A stretch of 64,000 nucleotides of DNA from Ascaphus truei (lineage: Eukaryota > Chordata > Amphibia > Anura > Ascaphidae), in assembly GCA_036426205.1 (NCBI GenBank), contig CM071570.1, positions 143,522,450 to 143,586,449 on the forward strand, written 5' to 3'. Positions 59,880 through 64,000 of this stretch are shown here, piece by piece. The translations under genes were made by a program, and so were the position numbers. The notes below the pieces were generated by a model, which made no database searches, was not told where the DNA came from, and saw nothing but the letters and a program-made list of their open reading frames with translations. Position 1 is the stretch's first letter. The number at the start of each line of letters is the position of its first letter.

Positions 59880-61120
59880 AATACATTAAATTATGAAAAA
59901 TTATATATTCACACAAATACACGCCAAGAAGTCCCAGTGCTACATCGACTATTACAAATTATATAGTTAAATACGATTCTGTTTTTCTTCTCGTAAGTGA
60001 GGGTCATTTATTTAAATTCTTTGGCAAAAGCATTATAAGCCTTTAACCATGCCACGGTATCCCCTATTTTGCAAGTCCTAACACTATCTGCAAACGATTT
60101 CTTTACCTGTCTGATGGAAGGGTCACAAACCTCCAAACAATTGTTACCAATTGAAATTTACAAACACACACAGTCTCTGCAAGCTCAGAACCCAAACCCA
60201 CCACACCATATGGTAAAGTAGTACATCTGGCTAATCTTGGAATTGGCGGATATGCACAACCACCTTCAAGGTTGATTCCCAGAACATCAAGTCCTGCGTC
60301 TTAAAATGCAGTCGCATGCTTTTAACTGTGGTTGTTCCTCGATAGGCAACATTAAAATGTTATGTGCATATGACTTTGTGAACCTTGAATAGTGAACAGA
60401 CTTACTCAAGGATCTGAATACCCATGACATTTAACTTACCAAATCAGATATTTCATCTGATCAACATGAAAAGCTCCTTTTCCTCTTCTCTATGACTTTG
60501 ATGGTCTGTATGTGACAGAACCTAGAATTTCTGGCATGTTCACACCTTGTTCTGATTCTCCTATTGTCTCAGAGTCCAGCTCCCTACTGTATTTAGGCCT
60601 CCCGAACCGTCCTGATGGCAGCAAATCTGCACACATAAGATCACCAAACTACTCTCACAGCAGGGACAGGAAGTGTGGAAGTGGTCCTTAAGTATTTTTC
60701 CCTCCCAGGGGGGCCTGCAATGCATTGCTGCCTCTCTGTCAGCAAATTGTTTATGTAACAATGTGAGAGAGGGAAATGGGAAGAGGGGAAGAGGGGAAGA
60801 GGACCGCCTCTTACTTATGGAAACAGAGAGGATCGCACAAATATAGAACACCATCTTTTCAACATTTAGTATTAACAGCTTCTCCTGGATTATAGTACTA
60901 ATTTGAGATTGTCCATTTACTTTTCAGACCAACACAGTAGCACTGAATGGGACATCTAAAATCTCAATAACGTTTAGTAAATGTAGGCTATAGTTTGAAA
61001 TTTACATTACATGGCCATTACCAGTGCTTTAAAAATAAATAAATAAAAAAGGATGACCAATTACACAATTTATATCCCAATCAAAAACAAAGAAAAACAG
61101 AACATTGTTAAAGTATACAG
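59880..61120. other. No assigned gene; one uncertain coding-like frame
   Basis: On the minus strand, 60160-60019 reads SIGNNCLEVCDPSIRQVKKS then FADSVRTCKIGDTVAWLKAY and NAFAKEFK before a stop. The composition looks protein-like, but I recognise no family and see no splice acceptor. The rest is AT-rich non-coding DNA. Confidence 0.35.
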
Positions 61121-61733
61121 TACAGGCAGTCCTCGGTTATCCGACACAATGCGTTACTCAAAATGGCGTTGTAAAGCGAAACGTTGTAAAGCGAAACACG
61201 TTTTCCCATAGGAACACTGTTTAAATTAAAGGTTCCGTTCCTGAAGGCATTTTTAACACTAAAATACACCAAATATTTTATGCAGGCAATAAGATATGCA
61301 GCACACACATAAATTATATAGTGTATATACTGTATTATATATAAAATATAACATAATAAATAATATATTAGATAGTATAATAGAATATTATATAGTATAA
61401 TATTATATATATATACGCTCTTACGACGCTTTGCAACGTTGTTTATCTATCTACTCTTATAGATCATTCTACTAAATAAAAAATATTATATATCATATCT
61501 ATAATATTGTTTATGTTTTATTATATATAATACAGTATATACACTATATAATTATGTGTGTGTGCTGCACTACTTATTGCCTGCATAAAATATTTGGTTG
61601 TATTTAGTGTTAAAAATGCCTTCAGGAACGGAACCTTTCATTTAAACAGTGTTCCTATGGGAAAACGTTTTTCGCTTTAAAACACCCCAATTTTTGAGTA
61701 ACCATTGTGTCGGATAACCGAGGACTGCCTGTA
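61121..61733. mobile_element. TA-flanked MITE, CAGGCAGTCCTCG family, copy 2
   Basis: Starts CAGGCAGTCCTCGGTTATCC at 61123 and ends GGATAACCGAGGACTGCCTG at 61731, each next to TA. The two halves form a long hairpin: AAATGGCGTTG.., CATAGGAACACTGTTTAAAT and CTGAAGGCATTTTTAACAC all have inverse partners. The centre holds an expanded AT-rich tract. It resembles copy 1 at 20.4 kb. Confidence 0.92.
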
Positions 61734-63355
61734 CTTAAATAGGTAGCTCTTGGCAGCACATGAAAATACTAAAGGTAATTTATTTAGGACAGCATTCCCA
61801 TCCTTTCAACGCGCAGACCAAGAATATCCTAACGTACATGTGTGTTTTTGTTTTTTAAACTAAATCAGTTCTGTATATGAGAAAATCCTTGTAGTCATTA
61901 AAAAAACAAAAAAAACACAACTCTGGAATGGCCTTTAAGTATTATAATGTACGTAAACAGCATTTTTGTTCATAGCAACTATTTACAAAAGTCAAATCCC
62001 CCTTCATCTTCTGAAACAGGCTCTAGCACACCCCTTTTTGGAGCCCATCCCTCTCTCTACATGCACCAAATTGTATCTAGTGACTGCCTGGTCACTGAAA
62101 CTTCCTCCCTCAGAACTTTGCATCTTTGGTCCTTCTTCTGCTGCACTGACGCCATTTGTGAACCCCGAGCAGAATCTTCGCCGATCGATCACAGGAGAAT
62201 GGATCAATCGGCAACTTAGCTAATTAACCAATCATTGGTGGATTGTATTGATCGCACAAAATTACAGGGGAAAAAAACTGTCAGTTTGGACATCTGCTTT
62301 AACCCCTCATAGGGGGTCATCATATGGGATTGTAGAGACAGTTCTAGGTATCTAGATTGTAAAATGGATACATTGTTTATTTTCCTATGAGTTTCGCGAG
62401 GCCATTATTATAGTCTTTTAATCCGATCTACCAAACGGACCTTTACATTAATTGACCTTTTCTTCTTCAGAAACCACCAAATACTATATCACACATTTGG
62501 GTCCTACAACACAGCGGTGAAGCAAGACTGTGGGTGCACATTTTTTGGGGGGGGGCACAGAGCGGTTGCAGAGGCCCCCTCTCTCCCCCCGCATTTAATA
62601 AATGCAGAGGGACCGCGTGAAGCCTCTGCAACCTCTACTTACTGTGATTTGCCGGTTCATCACCTTGGCAAAACAGCAGCGCGGGTAAGGGGAGGGGTGG
62701 AGGCCAACGGGCATGTAGGCAGGGTGGCCGCTCAAAAAAAGTGTGCGCGCCCATGCTCTACACCATGAAGAGATGCATATTGGCTTTGGATCTATTATAG
62801 ATCACCACAGAAAATATTGTATGTCTATTTCTCTGTCCCTAACAATTGATTAAATTTAATCCCAGCCATTTCTTATTTTCTGTACACTCTTTATCTACGC
62901 CAGTTTTATTTGACCTGCACAAGAGCCTTTTACTTTTACTAACTTTCTGCATTAAGCAAGCAACAGGCCAGGATAGAACAGATGCATGAGGCTCTTTTTA
63001 TGAAGTGAATGTTTAGGGAACCCAACCTGACTCTGATATCTCAAACTCTTCATCATTATTTGACAGTTTAAAGTGAAGCACTCATATTCTAGGCTTGGAC
63101 GATAAGCACACCCAATTTGGCATCATACTTCCCACAAGCCATTGATAGAAATCAGTATATTTATTGCTTCTGTACCACATCCACATTTCAAGATTACATT
63201 GAAACTATGAGATAAACTTGTGGTAAACCAACTTTGAAGATACAACCCCAATGGTAAAACCAATTCATTTAAAAACCATAAAAAAAATGCCACCCCAAAA
63301 GTAAACTCTGAATCAAGAACTTCCTCCTTCATGAATGTTTACATTCTGATGTTTG
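61734..63355. other. No gene recognised
   Basis: Mostly AT-rich. 61950-62290 carries GATCGATC-rich sequence and may be a repeat; 62515-62760 is related to the repeat at 57.6-57.8 kb. Plus-strand frames at 61947-62223 show no known domain. Confidence 0.45.
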
Positions 63356-63359
63356 TACA

Positions 63360-64000
63360 AAGAAAACCACCACCTGAGGGGGAGGGTCGCTATGCGCACA
63401 ATGCAGAAGATGGCAGCGCAGTGAGAGCGCTCTGTGCAGGAGGGGACCAATTAAAAGAAAAAAGGAGCCCACACTGACAGGTATCCTCCTAAATAACTTA
63501 TCATCAACGGCAACTGGAGCATGTCAGCACCCATTCATGCCTCTTAAATAATCCAAAAAGCCCCTCTCTTAGAAGCCTCTAATTCTTCCAAAGGCGCCAA
63601 GTGGCCGAGGGACGATGGCGGCTCCCTGACACAACGAGGAGCTCTGACAGGGAGTGATCACCTGAGGGGTGAATCGACTGCTGTGTCTCTAAAAGACATG
63701 TGAAAAAGGGGAGTGTTCTAAAAATAAACATGTAAGGCTACAGTATTACAATAAAATTAATGCAATATGCAATGCATGCTGAATCCCAGCACTATACCAA
63801 AGCCTTAAAGAGGAAGATTAACTCCATTAACAAACACATGATTGAAGTAGATGAACAAATTGAGGCCATAACGCACACACAAACTAAACACTCTAAAGAC
63901 ATTTGCTGAACTAAAGATGCATGTTAAATCAATCATGGACATATAGAAACACTGAGAAATGATCCAGACACAATATATAAGAATCGGAATGTATCTGGGG
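63360..64000 (+). pseudogene. Probable L1/Tx1-type LINE 5' end and ORF1 coiled coil
   Basis: A GC-richer leader (GAAGATGGCAGCGCAGTGAG, AGGACGATGGCGGC-type words) precedes coding-like sequence near 63820-64000: KINSINKHMIEVDEQIEAIT then HTQTKHSKDI, and in shifted frames AELKMHVKSIMDI and a block ending IYKNRNVSG. Heptad-like spacing and the final block resemble the coiled coil and following region of L1-type ORF1 proteins. Stops break it, and the window ends before any reverse transcriptase. Confidence 0.45.

Noticed and set aside
61947..62223. Two overlapping plus-strand frames near 62 kb
   Set aside because: Both strands are open over the same interval with no conserved motif, so neither can be supported as a gene.

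Overview
This is vertebrate nuclear DNA, most likely from an amphibian and probably a frog. It is intron- and repeat-rich, has no operons, and carries a mix typical of amphibian genomes: DIRS and Penelope-like retroelements, Tc1 elements, many TA/TAA-flanked MITEs, long fold-back repeats and hammerhead-type ribozyme motifs. The species cannot be fixed from the window.

The only cellular gene I can support is the FBXL4 orthologue (F-box and leucine-rich repeat protein 4) on the minus strand. Three consecutive coding exons are intact with canonical splice sites and matching phases: 42407-42194 (71 codons), 36333-36262 (24 codons) and 34923-34611 (104 codons). They encode the C-terminal leucine-rich repeats. 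The upstream exons (N-terminus, F-box) lie beyond the right edge or were not found. The short terminal exon was not found to the left, so it is probably outside the window, which would make most of 1-34 kb the last intron (inference).

Layout: 1-9.5 kb is mostly AT-rich sequence without genes, with a decayed DIRS tyrosine-recombinase fragment near 1.9-2.4 kb and a short MITE at 4.6 kb. 9.5-13.7 kb is a nested palindromic repeat with a MITE in one arm. 14.4-14.6 kb is a GA-rich minisatellite. 15.4-19.8 kb is a second fold-back element with long colinear inverted arms. 20.4-23.4 kb holds TA-flanked MITEs, a decayed Tc1 transposon and a near-perfect 290-bp hairpin. 24.7-26.8 kb has two Harbinger-like non-autonomous elements. 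28.4-32.7 kb is a degenerate Ty3/gypsy retrotransposon (minus strand) interrupted by a 710-bp insertion with a 15-bp target duplication. 32.9-42.4 kb is the FBXL4 exon region with hAT- and Harbinger-type MITEs and fold-back repeats in the introns. 42.6-47.0 kb has a repeat carrying a complete type I hammerhead ribozyme, followed by a probable mobile element filled with over 2 kb of minisatellite. 47-51 kb has a second Tc1 remnant, more fold-back family sequence and a second hammerhead-like fold. 51-54 kb has paired inverted MITEs and a 51-bp tandem repeat. 54.5-57.3 kb has a Penelope-like GIY-YIG remnant and a second DIRS remnant. 59.5-64 kb has a LINE-like dispersed repeat, another TA-flanked MITE and probable L1/Tx1 ORF1 sequence at the right edge.

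The mobile-element genes are all broken. The most interesting features are the self-cleaving ribozyme folds at 43.2 and 49.7 kb, the related decayed motifs elsewhere, and the fold-back elements.
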